A stretch of 64,000 bases of DNA. Origin: Polaromonas sp. (GTDB lineage: Bacteria; Pseudomonadota; Gammaproteobacteria; Burkholderiales; Burkholderiaceae_C). The number at the start of each line of letters is the position of its first letter. Position 1 is the stretch's first letter. Location of the stretch: contig NZ_JABBPE010000018.1 in assembly GCF_012927455.1 (NCBI RefSeq), positions 104,888-168,887 on the forward strand. Reading direction: 5' to 3'. Under the pieces are notes generated by a model. It made no database searches, had not been told where the DNA came from, and worked only from the letters and a program-made list of their open reading frames with translations. A program made the translations under genes and the position numbers. Of this stretch, positions 1 through 6,829 are shown in pieces.

Positions 1-2
1 CC

Positions 3-434
3 GCGCAGGCGCTAGGCACGCGCGACCCGGTGCTGCGCGAGCAGTTCCTGAAAGCCAGCCGCGAAGAAGGCGACCACCTGGCCTGGACGCAAGACCGCCT
101 GAACGAGCTGGGCGCCCGCCCCTCACTGCTCAACCCGCTGTGGTATGCGGGCGCCTTTGGCCTGGGTCTGCTGGCAAGCCGGCTCGGCGACCCCCTGAGC
201 CTGGGCTTTGTACTGGAGACAGAACGCCAAGTGGAGGCCCATCTGGCGAGCCATCTGGAGCGCCTGCCCGAGGGCGATCACGAGTCGCGCGCCATCGTGG
301 CGCAAATGAAGGACGACGAAGGGCAGCATGCACGACATGCCGAAGATGCCGGCGCGCAGCAGTTGCCGCTACCGGTCAGACTGCTTATGCGCTCGGCGGC
401 CAAGGTCATGACGACAGTGGCGCATCGGGTTTAA
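3..434 (+). CDS. coq7: Coq7-type demethoxyubiquinone hydroxylase, 3' part
   Basis: The reading frame is open to the left edge of the window, so only the C-terminal 143 residues are present. Coq7 is a di-iron, membrane-associated hydroxylase that carries out the penultimate hydroxylation in ubiquinone synthesis. Visible iron-ligand motifs are EEGDHLAW near the start, [10 protein letters not shown] in the middle and DDEGQHARH near the end, with the usual spacing of the four-helix ferritin-like fold. A hydrophobic stretch ([16 protein letters not shown]) fits the membrane-binding helix. The gene ends at TAA and is followed immediately by a dispersed repeat. I am confident of the family; the true start lies outside the window. 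Confidence 0.92.
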   Translation, partial: AQALGTRDPVLREQFLKASREEGDHLAWTQDRLNELGARPSLLNPLWYAGAFGLGLLASRLGDPLSLGFVLETERQVEAHLASHLERLPEGDHESRAIVAQMKDDEGQHARHAEDAGAQQLPLPVRLLMRSAAKVMTTVAHRV

Positions 435-436
435 CA

Positions 437-485
437 TGCTATTACTTTCATAGCAGATTGCGCCCGTGGATATTTGGCTGCAGCC
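437..485 (-). repeat. Dispersed stem-loop repeat, family A, copy 1
   Basis: Read on the minus strand it has the family pattern: GGCTGCAGCC, a short spacer, CGGGCGCAA, then a small hairpin of the type GCTAT-N-ATAGCA. It starts three bases after the coq7 stop. Seven other copies are annotated in this window. Confidence 0.75.
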
Positions 486-557
486 ATTATTTGTTCAAAT
501 GTCGAAAAATAAACGGAGACTCGGCAAGCTTCTAGGCAACTGACGCATTCCCAGCGT

Positions 558-1016
558 TCAGCCTTCGCGTAGTTCAAAACTGGTCGTAATCTCTGCCGTT
601 TTGCCCAGCATGATGGTGGCCGAGCAATACTTGTCGTGGCTCATGGCAATCGCGCGTTCCACCGCGCTGGCGGCCAGGCCGCACCCCGTCACGACAAAAT
701 GCATGTGGATGCTGGTGAACACCTTGGGATCTGTCTGCGCCCTTTCAGCGCTGAGCTTGACCGAGCAGCCCCGCACGTCGTGGCGGCCGCGTTTGAGGAT
801 AAGTACCACGTCGTAAGCAGTGCAGCCGCCGGTGCCGGCCAGCACGGTCTCCATGGGACGCGGCGCCAGATTGGCGCCGCCGTTTTCTGGCTTGTCAGCA
901 TCCGGCGCGCCGTCCATCACCAGGGTGTGGCCGCTGCCGGTTTCTGCCAGAAACGTCATGCCGGAGCGCGACCCGCTGGCCTCGGTGCTACCTGTCCAAC
1001 TTACTGTGCATTCCAT
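558..1016 (-). CDS. OsmC family peroxiredoxin-like protein
   Basis: A 152-residue protein with the two conserved OsmC/Ohr cysteines: one in GTGGCTAYDV (about residue 65) and one in HDKYCSATI (about residue 130). These proteins reduce organic hydroperoxides through the cysteine pair. The spacing and the PMETVLAG motif fit the YhfA-like branch rather than Ohr, so the physiological substrate is uncertain. Two ATG codons are possible, at 1025 and 1016. The Shine-Dalgarno-like AAGGA (1030-1026) touches the first ATG but sits 9 bases before the second, so I chose 1016. The gene stands alone, facing coq7. Confidence 0.85.
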   Translation of the reverse strand: MECTVSWTGSTEASGSRSGMTFLAETGSGHTLVMDGAPDADKPENGGANLAPRPMETVLAGTGGCTAYDVVLILKRGRHDVRGCSVKLSAERAQTDPKVFTSIHMHFVVTGCGLAASAVERAIAMSHDKYCSATIMLGKTAEITTSFELREG

Positions 1017-1085
1017 AAACGCCATTCCTTATGCCAAACATTCATAACTAAAACCGGAAAACCGTGAATTCCGCACCACAAAATA

Positions 1086-1114
1086 TTGTGCAGCGCAACA
1101 TCACTCGGTATACT
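1086..1114 (+). promoter_or_regulatory. Sigma-70 type promoter of the candidate small RNA
   Basis: TTGTGC (1086-1091) and TATACT (1109-1114) are separated by exactly 17 bases. Transcription would start near 1121, about 120 bases before a strong terminator. This is the best sigma-70-like promoter I noticed in the window. Confidence 0.6.
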
Positions 1115-1120
1115 GAAATC

Positions 1121-1239
1121 ATCGCATTAATACGATTCTGTTCCAGGGGACTTTTCGTATTTTTGCACTGGTTGTCTCCTCCACCTCCTCAAAGGGTGGA
1201 TTTAACAGGCCCAGACCGCAAGGTCTGGGCCTTTTTTTT
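1121..1239 (+). ncRNA. Candidate small RNA or ilvA leader RNA
   Basis: The region between a sigma-70-like promoter and a perfect intrinsic terminator would give a transcript of about 119 nt. It contains no ATG, so a leader peptide is unlikely. A pyrimidine-rich stretch at about 1170-1190 has two CUCCUC-type blocks that could pair with Shine-Dalgarno sequences. TCCACC and GGTGGA flank the second block, so it would be shown in a hairpin loop. This architecture is typical of small RNAs that bind ribosome-binding sites. The alternative is a transcription attenuator for ilvA, whose ATG is 46 bases past the terminator. I do not recognise a named family. Confidence 0.5.
1208..1239 (+). terminator. 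Intrinsic terminator
   Basis: A 10-bp perfect stem (1208-1217 pairing with 1222-1231), a GCAA tetraloop and eight consecutive T residues (1232-1239). Confidence 0.92.
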
Positions 1240-1284
1240 CTTGCCGATTTCCTGCCCACTATGATGGAAGGCTAAGAGAAAAAC

Positions 1285-2931
1285 ATGCCAGCCCATACCA
1301 AACCCATTGCCCGCCCCGCGCTCTCCAGCCCCAAATCTGTAGTCAAATCTTCCGCAAAATCGCCTGGAAAGTCTTCGGCCAAGGTGCTCAAGCCCGCCGA
1401 CTACCTGAAAAAAATCCTTACGGCGCGGGTCTATGACGTGGCGGTGGAATCCGCCCTGGAGCCGGCCAAAAACCTGAGCCAGCGCCTGAACAACACCGTG
1501 CTGCTCAAGCGCGAAGACCAGCAGCCAGTATTCAGCTTCAAGCTGCGCGGCGCCTACAACAAGATGGCGCACCTGAGTCCGGCGCAGCTTAAAAAAGGCG
1601 TTATTTGCGCTTCGGCCGGCAACCATGCGCAAGGCGTTGCACTGAGCGCGCAAAAGCTCGGCAGCCGCGCCGTCATCGTCATGCCGACCACCACGCCGCA
1701 ACTCAAGATTGACGCGGTCAAAGGCTGGGGCGGCGAGGTGGTGCTGCACGGCGACAGCTACTCGGATGCCCATGCGCACGCCATCGCGCTGCAGAAAAAG
1801 CAAGGCCTGACTTTTGTCCATCCGTTTGACGACCCGGACGTGATTGCCGGCCAAGGCACGATTGCCATGGAAATCCTGCGGCAGCTGCAAACCCTGGGTT
1901 CGCAGAAGCTCGACGCGGTGTTTGTCGCTATAGGCGGCGGTGGGCTGATTGCCGGCGTAGCCAACTACATCAAGGCAGTGCGCCCCGAGATCAAGGTCAT
2001 CGGCGTGCAGATGAACGACTCCGACGCGATGATGCAGTCGGTGCACGCGAAAAAGCGCGTGACCCTGAGCGACGTGGGCCTGTTTTCGGACGGCACGGCG
2101 GTCAAGCTGGTGGGCGAGGAAACCTTTCGCATCAGCCGGGAACTGGTCGATGACTACATCACCGTCGATACCGACGCGGTCTGCGCCGCCATCAAGGATG
2201 TGTTTGTAGACACGCGCAGCATTGTCGAGCCGGCAGGGGCGCTGGCAGTTGCCGCCATCAAGCAATATGTCGCCACGCACAAGACCAAGGGCGAAACCTA
2301 TGCCGCCATTTTGTGCGGCGCCAACATGAACTTCGACCGCCTGCGCTTTGTGGCCGAGCGGGCCGAAGTTGGTGAGGAGCGCGAGGCGCTGTTTGCCGTG
2401 ACCATTCCCGAAGAGCGCGGCAGCTTCAAGCGTTTTTGCGAGCTGATAGGCGCCCTGCCCGGCGCCCCGCGCAGCGTCACCGAGTTCAACTACCGCATCA
2501 ACGACGACGCCATGGCGCATGTGTTCGTCGGCCTGACGACATCGGCCAAAGGCGAGAGCAGCAAGATTGCCGCCCAATTCACGCGCCACGGTTTTCAGGC
2601 GCTGGACCTGACGCACGACGAGCTGGCCAAGGAGCACATCCGGCACATGGTGGGCGGACACAGCGCGCTGTCCGGCGGCGAGCGCCTGCTGCGCTTCGTC
2701 TTTCCCGAGCGTCCCGGCGCACTGATGAAGTTTCTCAGCCTGATGCGCCCGGGCTGGAACATTTCGCTGTTCCACTACCGCAACCAGGGCGCCGACTACG
2801 GCCGCATTCTGGTCGGACTGCAGGTGCCCAAGGCCGACAACAAGGTTTTCAAAGCCTTTCTGGACACGCTGGGCTACCCCCACGTCGAAGAGACCGACAA
2901 CCCGGTTTATCGGCTGTTTTTGCAGCGTTGA
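1285..2931 (+). CDS. ilvA: Threonine ammonia-lyase, biosynthetic
   Basis: A 548-residue PLP enzyme that converts threonine to 2-oxobutanoate, the first committed step of isoleucine synthesis. The PLP lysine lies in SFKLRGA (Lys86), and the phosphate loop GGGGLIAG follows at about residue 215. From about residue 365 two ACT-like regulatory modules follow, as expected for the isoleucine-inhibited form. The length fits that form plus an N-terminal extension of about 35 residues rich in Lys, Ser and Pro, which looks disordered. The family normally lacks this extension, so translation could in principle start later, but no better start is visible. The gene is preceded by the candidate small RNA and its terminator. 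Confidence 0.95.
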   Translation: MPAHTKPIARPALSSPKSVVKSSAKSPGKSSAKVLKPADYLKKILTARVYDVAVESALEPAKNLSQRLNNTVLLKREDQQPVFSFKLRGAYNKMAHLSPAQLKKGVICASAGNHAQGVALSAQKLGSRAVIVMPTTTPQLKIDAVKGWGGEVVLHGDSYSDAHAHAIALQKKQGLTFVHPFDDPDVIAGQGTIAMEILRQLQTLGSQKLDAVFVAIGGGGLIAGVANYIKAVRPEIKVIGVQMNDSDAMMQSVHAKKRVTLSDVGLFSDGTAVKLVGEETFRISRELVDDYITVDTDAVCAAIKDVFVDTRSIVEPAGALAVAAIKQYVATHKTKGETYAAILCGANMNFDRLRFVAERAEVGEEREALFAVTIPEERGSFKRFCELIGALPGAPRSVTEFNYRINDDAMAHVFVGLTTSAKGESSKIAAQFTRHGFQALDLTHDELAKEHIRHMVGGHSALSGGERLLRFVFPERPGALMKFLSLMRPGWNISLFHYRNQGADYGRILVGLQVPKADNKVFKAFLDTLGYPHVEETDNPVYRLFLQR

Positions 2932-2933
2932 AC

Positions 2934-3275
2934 ATGACTGCATCAGGCCCCAAATCGCCCAACACATCTGTCTGCCCGCGCTGCGGTGCCGGGCTGCGTT
3001 GTGCCATGGTGCGCCGCGCCGGGCCACCCCAAGCAAGCACAGTCCCCTCGGCGGGCAGCGCAGTACGCGAAGCGACAAGCATGGGGGCTGGCACATCTGC
3101 CGGGGATGCCGAATGCTGGTGCGTGCAGTTGCCTCAGGTGATGCCGGTCCCTGCCACCTCCTCTTCCCAGCCTCCCCCGCTTCAACCCGACAACAGCGCG
3201 GCCTCGTGTTTTTGTCCCTCCTGCCTCAAGGAAATTACCGATGAACGACTCCGCTCTGCAAAGCCAAACCCTTAA
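2934..3275 (+). CDS. Cysteine-rich CWC-family protein carrying a repeat insertion
   Basis: A 113-residue small protein of the Cys-rich CWC family, whose function is unknown. Typical blocks are CPRCGAG near residue 14, GDAECWCVQLP in the middle and CFCPSCLKEI near the end, giving CxxC pairs that probably bind zinc. Between the first and second blocks lie about 30 extra residues (RRAGPPQAST to REATSMGAG) encoded by a dispersed repeat that also occurs inside cysW. The insert keeps the frame. The ATG is 2 bases after the ilvA stop, and the 3' end overlaps the first 35 bases of cobT. Whether the protein with the insert is functional is unknown. Confidence 0.75.
   Translation: MTASGPKSPNTSVCPRCGAGLRCAMVRRAGPPQASTVPSAGSAVREATSMGAGTSAGDAECWCVQLPQVMPVPATSSSQPPPLQPDNSAASCFCPSCLKEITDERLRSAKPNP
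3011..3089 (+). repeat. Dispersed repeat, family B, copy in the CWC gene
   Basis: About 79 bases closely match 43280-43360. Shared blocks include AGCAAGCACAG, CCCCTCGG, GCGCAGTA and GCGAAGCGACAAGC. It is in frame with the CWC gene and introduces no stop. Confidence 0.85.
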
Positions 3276-4305
3276 CCTGCCCCCGATTGAACCCACCGCC
3301 GACGCCTGGCTGCAAACCCGGCTGCGCCACAAGATAGACCACAAGACCAAGCCGCTGGGCGCGCTCGGCCTGCTCGAAGCCTTGGCACTGCAGCTGGGGC
3401 TGATCCAGCGCCAGGAGAGCGTCTCGCTGTGCGATCCGCAGATGGTGGTGTTTGCCGCCGACCACGGCATTGCCGCCGAGGGCGTTTCAGCCTACCCGCA
3501 AGCCGTGACCGTGCAGATGGTCGGCAATATGCTGGCCGGCGGCGCGGCCATCAATGTGTTCGCGCGCCAGCACGGCTTTGCGCTGCAGGTGGTCGACGCT
3601 GGAGTGGCCGCTGAGCTGCCCGCGCACCCGCAACTGCTGCAGCGCAAGATCGCGCCGGGAACGAAAAACCTGTGCCGCGAGCCCGCCATGTCGCGGCTTG
3701 AGGCGCAGGCGGCGCTCACGGCCGGCATGCAGGTGGTGCAAGGCTTGCCCGGCAATGTGGTGGCCTTTGGCGAGATGGGCATTGCCAACACCTCGGCCGC
3801 AGCGCTGCTGCTGGCCCGGCTGACGGGCGCCAGCATAGAGGAGACGACCGGACGAGGCACTGGCCTCGATGACGCGCAATTGCTGCACAAGCGGGGCGTT
3901 CTGACGCGCGCGCTGACGCGCCACCCGGCCACCGAGCCGCTCGATGTCGTGGGCGAACTCGCTGCCCTGGGCGGTTTTGAAATTGCCATGATGGCGGGGG
4001 CCATGCTGCAGGCGGCGAGCGAGCGCCGCGTCGTCCTGGTCGACGGCTTTATTGCCGGCGTCGCCGCGCTGCTGGCGCAGGCGCTGGTGCCGGCGGTACA
4101 GGATTACATGGTGTTTTGCCACCGCTCTGCCGAAATCGGCCACCGCGTGCTGCTGGCGCACCTGCAGGCCAGGCCGCTGTTGGCGCTTGAGCTGCGACTC
4201 GGCGAAGGCACCGGCGCGCTGCTGGCCTGGCCGCTGCTGCAGTCGGCCGCCAACTTCCTCAACGAGATGGCGAGTTTTGAGTCGGCGGGCGTGAGTGAAA
4301 AATAA
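3241..4305 (+). CDS. cobT: Nicotinate-nucleotide--dimethylbenzimidazole phosphoribosyltransferase
   Basis: A 354-residue enzyme that makes alpha-ribazole phosphate from nicotinate mononucleotide and dimethylbenzimidazole, for the lower ligand of cobalamin. Family blocks seen are KTKPLGALGLLE near residue 38, AADHGIAAEGVSAYP near residue 70, FGEMGIANTSAAALL near residue 180 and RLGEGTGALLAWP near residue 318. The last contains the glutamate taken as catalytic base in the Salmonella enzyme. It heads cobT-cobS-cobC, which covers nucleotide-loop assembly only. No cobalamin riboswitch is visible in the short space upstream. Confidence 0.95.
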   Translation: MNDSALQSQTLNLPPIEPTADAWLQTRLRHKIDHKTKPLGALGLLEALALQLGLIQRQESVSLCDPQMVVFAADHGIAAEGVSAYPQAVTVQMVGNMLAGGAAINVFARQHGFALQVVDAGVAAELPAHPQLLQRKIAPGTKNLCREPAMSRLEAQAALTAGMQVVQGLPGNVVAFGEMGIANTSAAALLLARLTGASIEETTGRGTGLDDAQLLHKRGVLTRALTRHPATEPLDVVGELAALGGFEIAMMAGAMLQAASERRVVLVDGFIAGVAALLAQALVPAVQDYMVFCHRSAEIGHRVLLAHLQARPLLALELRLGEGTGALLAWPLLQSAANFLNEMASFESAGVSEK

Positions 4306-4320
4306 TGAGGCGTGCCCGAT

Positions 4321-4373
4321 AATTGCTTCTTTTTTAATAGCTGCTAACGCACACCACACCTGGGCTACAGCCC
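4321..4373 (-). repeat. Dispersed stem-loop repeat, family A, copy 2
   Basis: On the minus strand: GGGCTGTAGCCC, a spacer with GTGCGTTAGCAGCTATT, then an A-rich degenerate arm. It fills most of the gap between cobT and cobS. Confidence 0.6.
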
Positions 4374-4392
4374 TAAACGGCCTCTAAAACCG

Positions 4393-5235
4393 ATGATTCA
4401 ACTGATCCGCGAATACCTGCTCGCCGTGCAGTTTTTCACGCGCATTCCGATCACCGGTCGGCTGGCCGATTGGGTCGGCTACAGCCCCGAACTGCTGCGT
4501 GCCAGCGCCGCGCACTTTCCGGGCATTGGCGTGCTGGTGGGCGCGCTGGCGGCGGCGCTGTTCGCGTTATTGCTGGCAGTGCTGCCTGACTCGGCCTTTG
4601 CGCCGCTGCTGGCGGCCGTGCTCTCCACCGTGGCCACGGTGTTGCTGACGGGCGGCTTTCATGAGGACGGCCTGGCCGATGTGGCCGATGGCCTGGGCGG
4701 CAGCTATGAGCGCGAGCGTGCGCTGGAGATCATGAAGGACTCGCGCGTAGGCGCGTTTGGCGCAATGGCGCTGGTGCTGGCGCTATTGGGCAAAGTGGCG
4801 CTGCTAGCGTTGCTCGGCTCTGTCGAAAACGTCCCTGCCGACGGCGAAGAAGTGCTTTTTCGCAGCAGCTTTGTCTGCGCCGCGATCTGGAGCGCCCATG
4901 TCGTGTCGCGCTTCCTGCCGCTAATTGTGATTCGCCTGCTGCCGCATGTGGGCGACACCGCATCGTCCAAATCCAAACCGCTGGCCGACCGGATCAGCCG
5001 CGGCAGCCTGCTGATCGCTTTTGTATGGTGTTTTGCGGCACTAGCTCTTGCCGCACTTGCGCTAGATGCTATTAATTTACTAGTGGCGTGCAGCTTTGCC
5101 GGGCTCGCACTGCTGTGGATGGCGCGGCTTTTCAAGCGCCGTTTACAGGGCTTCACGGGCGACTGCCTGGGCGCTACGCAGCAGGTCTGCGAAATCGCTT
5201 TCTACCTGGGCCTGGCCGTGACGGTAAACATTTGA
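4393..5235 (+). CDS. cobS: Adenosylcobinamide-GDP ribazoletransferase
   Basis: A 280-residue integral membrane enzyme that joins alpha-ribazole (phosphate) to adenosylcobinamide-GDP, the last assembly step of cobalamin. The acidic block FHEDGLADVADGLGG (about residues 79-93) followed by MKDSRVGAFG is the family signature. Several hydrophobic helices are obvious. Around residues 217-231 the helix LALAALALDAINLLVA is encoded by a degenerate copy of dispersed repeat family A. It sits between cobT and cobC on the same strand. Confidence 0.94.
   Translation: MIQLIREYLLAVQFFTRIPITGRLADWVGYSPELLRASAAHFPGIGVLVGALAAALFALLLAVLPDSAFAPLLAAVLSTVATVLLTGGFHEDGLADVADGLGGSYERERALEIMKDSRVGAFGAMALVLALLGKVALLALLGSVENVPADGEEVLFRSSFVCAAIWSAHVVSRFLPLIVIRLLPHVGDTASSKSKPLADRISRGSLLIAFVWCFAALALAALALDAINLLVACSFAGLALLWMARLFKRRLQGFTGDCLGATQQVCEIAFYLGLAVTVNI
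5041..5086 (+). repeat. Dispersed stem-loop repeat, family A, copy 3 (inside cobS)
   Basis: CTAGCTCTTGCCG, then TTGCGCTAGATGCTATTAAT and a weak closing arm. It is closest to the copy in the sulfate-binding protein gene, with which it shares CTAGCxCTTGCCG and TTGCGCT. Its match to the consensus is weaker than that of other copies. Confidence 0.5.
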
Positions 5236-5245
5236 CAGCCACCTC

Positions 5246-5806
5246 ATGAAACTCTGGCTGGTCCGCCATGCGCAGCCGCTGATTGAAAGCGGCATCTGCT
5301 ACGGCCAACTCGATGTCGCGGCCGACGCCGGTGCCACCGCCGAATGCGCCCAAAAGCTCGCCGCGCAACTTCCAGCCGGCACCCGCGTCATCACCTCGCC
5401 GCTACAAAGATGTGAGCAGCTGGCGCACGTCCTGCTTGGGCTGCGGCCTGATTTAACCTGTACAACCGACGCTCGGCTGGCAGAAATGGATTTTGGCGAG
5501 TGGGAAGGCCGCGCCTGGCAGGCGATTAGCCAGGCCGAGCTGCAAGCCTGGACCAGCGACTTTGCCCACTACGTCGTGGGCCGGCACGGCGAGAGCGTGC
5601 GGGCGTTCATGGCGCGCGTCGGCTCGGCTTTCGATGCGCTGCAGGATCAACAGGATCCTGGCGACACGCTGTGGATCACCCATGCCGGGGTGATACGGGC
5701 GGTGCATCTGCTGGCGCAAGGCGTGCGGCAGATTGAGCGTGCGGATCAGTGGCCGCTCAACGCGCCGAAATATGGACAATGGCTGTCACTGAACTTGAAT
5801 CCCTGA
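5246..5806 (+). CDS. cobC: Alpha-ribazole phosphatase, histidine phosphatase family
   Basis: A 186-residue phosphatase of the phosphoglycerate-mutase-like superfamily. It has the N-terminal catalytic RHAQP (residues 7-11), ITSPLQRCEQLA (about residue 50), MDFGEWEGRAW (about residue 80) and WITHAGVIRA (about residue 145) with the second catalytic histidine. Position directly after cobS, with a gap of 10 bases, supports removal of phosphate from alpha-ribazole phosphate rather than a glycolytic role. Its end overlaps or nearly touches the start region of the next gene. Confidence 0.88.
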   Translation: MKLWLVRHAQPLIESGICYGQLDVAADAGATAECAQKLAAQLPAGTRVITSPLQRCEQLAHVLLGLRPDLTCTTDARLAEMDFGEWEGRAWQAISQAELQAWTSDFAHYVVGRHGESVRAFMARVGSAFDALQDQQDPGDTLWITHAGVIRAVHLLAQGVRQIERADQWPLNAPKYGQWLSLNLNP

Positions 5807-5832
5807 ATCCAGACACCGCAAAAGGGCAACGC

Positions 5833-6804
5833 ATGGCAGCAAATCTCGATGGTCAACTGGTGGTGGCGATCTCCTCGCGCGCCCTGTTTGATTTTGAGGA
5901 AGAGAACCTGGTGTTCGAGGCCGGGCTGGCGCAAGCCCCCGTGCCTGGCGCCAAAAAGGATGCGGCTTACATGAAGCTGCAGCTCGACCGGCTGGACGTG
6001 CCGGCCAAGCCTGGCGTGGCGTTTTCATTGATCAAGAAATTGCTGGCCTTCAATGACGCGCCCGAAGCGCTGGACCAGAGCACCAGCCCGGCCGCGCCCA
6101 GTCAGCGCGTCGAAGTGGTGATCCTGTCGCGCAACGACCCGGTCTCGGGCATGCGGGTTTTTCGCTCAGCCAAGCACTACGGCCTAAAGATAGAGCGTGG
6201 CACCTTCAACCGCGGCGAGGCGCCTTGGCGCTACCTGAAACCGCTGCACGCTAACCTGTTTTTATCGACGCACCTGAGCGACGTGCGCGAGGCCCTGGCC
6301 GCCGGCGTTCCGGCCGCGCAGGTTTACCCGCATTCGATGCGCGCCAGCGACGCGCACCCGCACGAAGTGCGCATTGCGTTTGACGGCGATGCCGTGCTGT
6401 TTTCAGACGAGGCCGAGCGCGTCTTCCAGTTGCAGGGCCTGAGCGCCTTTCAGCAGCACGAAAGCGACAAGGCAGCGCAGCCGCTGCTGGCCGGCCCGTT
6501 CAAGCCGCTGCTCGAAGCCCTGCAGCGGCTGCAGCAAGCCGGCACCTCGCGCATGCGCATTCGCACCGCGCTGGTTACCGCGCGCAGCGCGCCGGCGCAC
6601 GAGCGCGCCATCCGCACGCTGATGGACTGGAACATCGAGGTCGATGAGGCGATGTTTTTGGGCGGCCTGGCCAAGGGCGAGTTTTTGCGTGAATTCGAGC
6701 CCGATTTTTTCTTCGACGACCAGACCGGTCATGTCGATTCGGCGGCCCGCCATGTCCCCTCTGGCCATGTCGCCAGCGGCGTGTCCAACCCGCTGATCCG
6801 CTGA
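5833..6804 (+). CDS. Cytosolic 5'-nucleotidase (NT5C1-like family)
   Basis: A 323-residue protein of the bacterial 5'-nucleotidase family related to cytosolic NT5C1. Recognisable blocks are AISSRALFDFEEEN near the N-terminus, VVILSRNDPVSGMRVFRSA, LFLSTHLSDVREAL, IAFDGDAVLFSDEAE, and MFLGGLAKGEFL with FFFDDQ near the end. The acidic DFE/DGD residues fit a HAD-like phosphatase. I chose the ATG at 5833 because AAAGGG lies 6 bases upstream. An ATG at 5779 is also in frame and would overlap cobC. The substrate is presumably a nucleoside monophosphate. Confidence 0.82.
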   Translation: MAANLDGQLVVAISSRALFDFEEENLVFEAGLAQAPVPGAKKDAAYMKLQLDRLDVPAKPGVAFSLIKKLLAFNDAPEALDQSTSPAAPSQRVEVVILSRNDPVSGMRVFRSAKHYGLKIERGTFNRGEAPWRYLKPLHANLFLSTHLSDVREALAAGVPAAQVYPHSMRASDAHPHEVRIAFDGDAVLFSDEAERVFQLQGLSAFQQHESDKAAQPLLAGPFKPLLEALQRLQQAGTSRMRIRTALVTARSAPAHERAIRTLMDWNIEVDEAMFLGGLAKGEFLREFEPDFFFDDQTGHVDSAARHVPSGHVASGVSNPLIR

Positions 6805-6829
6805 TCTGAATTTTCCAAAAGAGCCCTGA

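Noticed and set aside
1121..1207. Leader peptide for ilvA attenuation
   Set aside because: There is no ATG and no run of isoleucine, leucine or threonine codons before the terminator.
1189..3096. Very long open frame on the minus strand opposite ilvA
   Set aside because: It mirrors the ilvA codon pattern in GC-rich DNA, has low-complexity composition and no recognisable family, while ilvA is certain.
2932..3240. Cobalamin riboswitch upstream of cobT
   Set aside because: The space is occupied by the CWC gene, and no B12-box-like sequence was seen.
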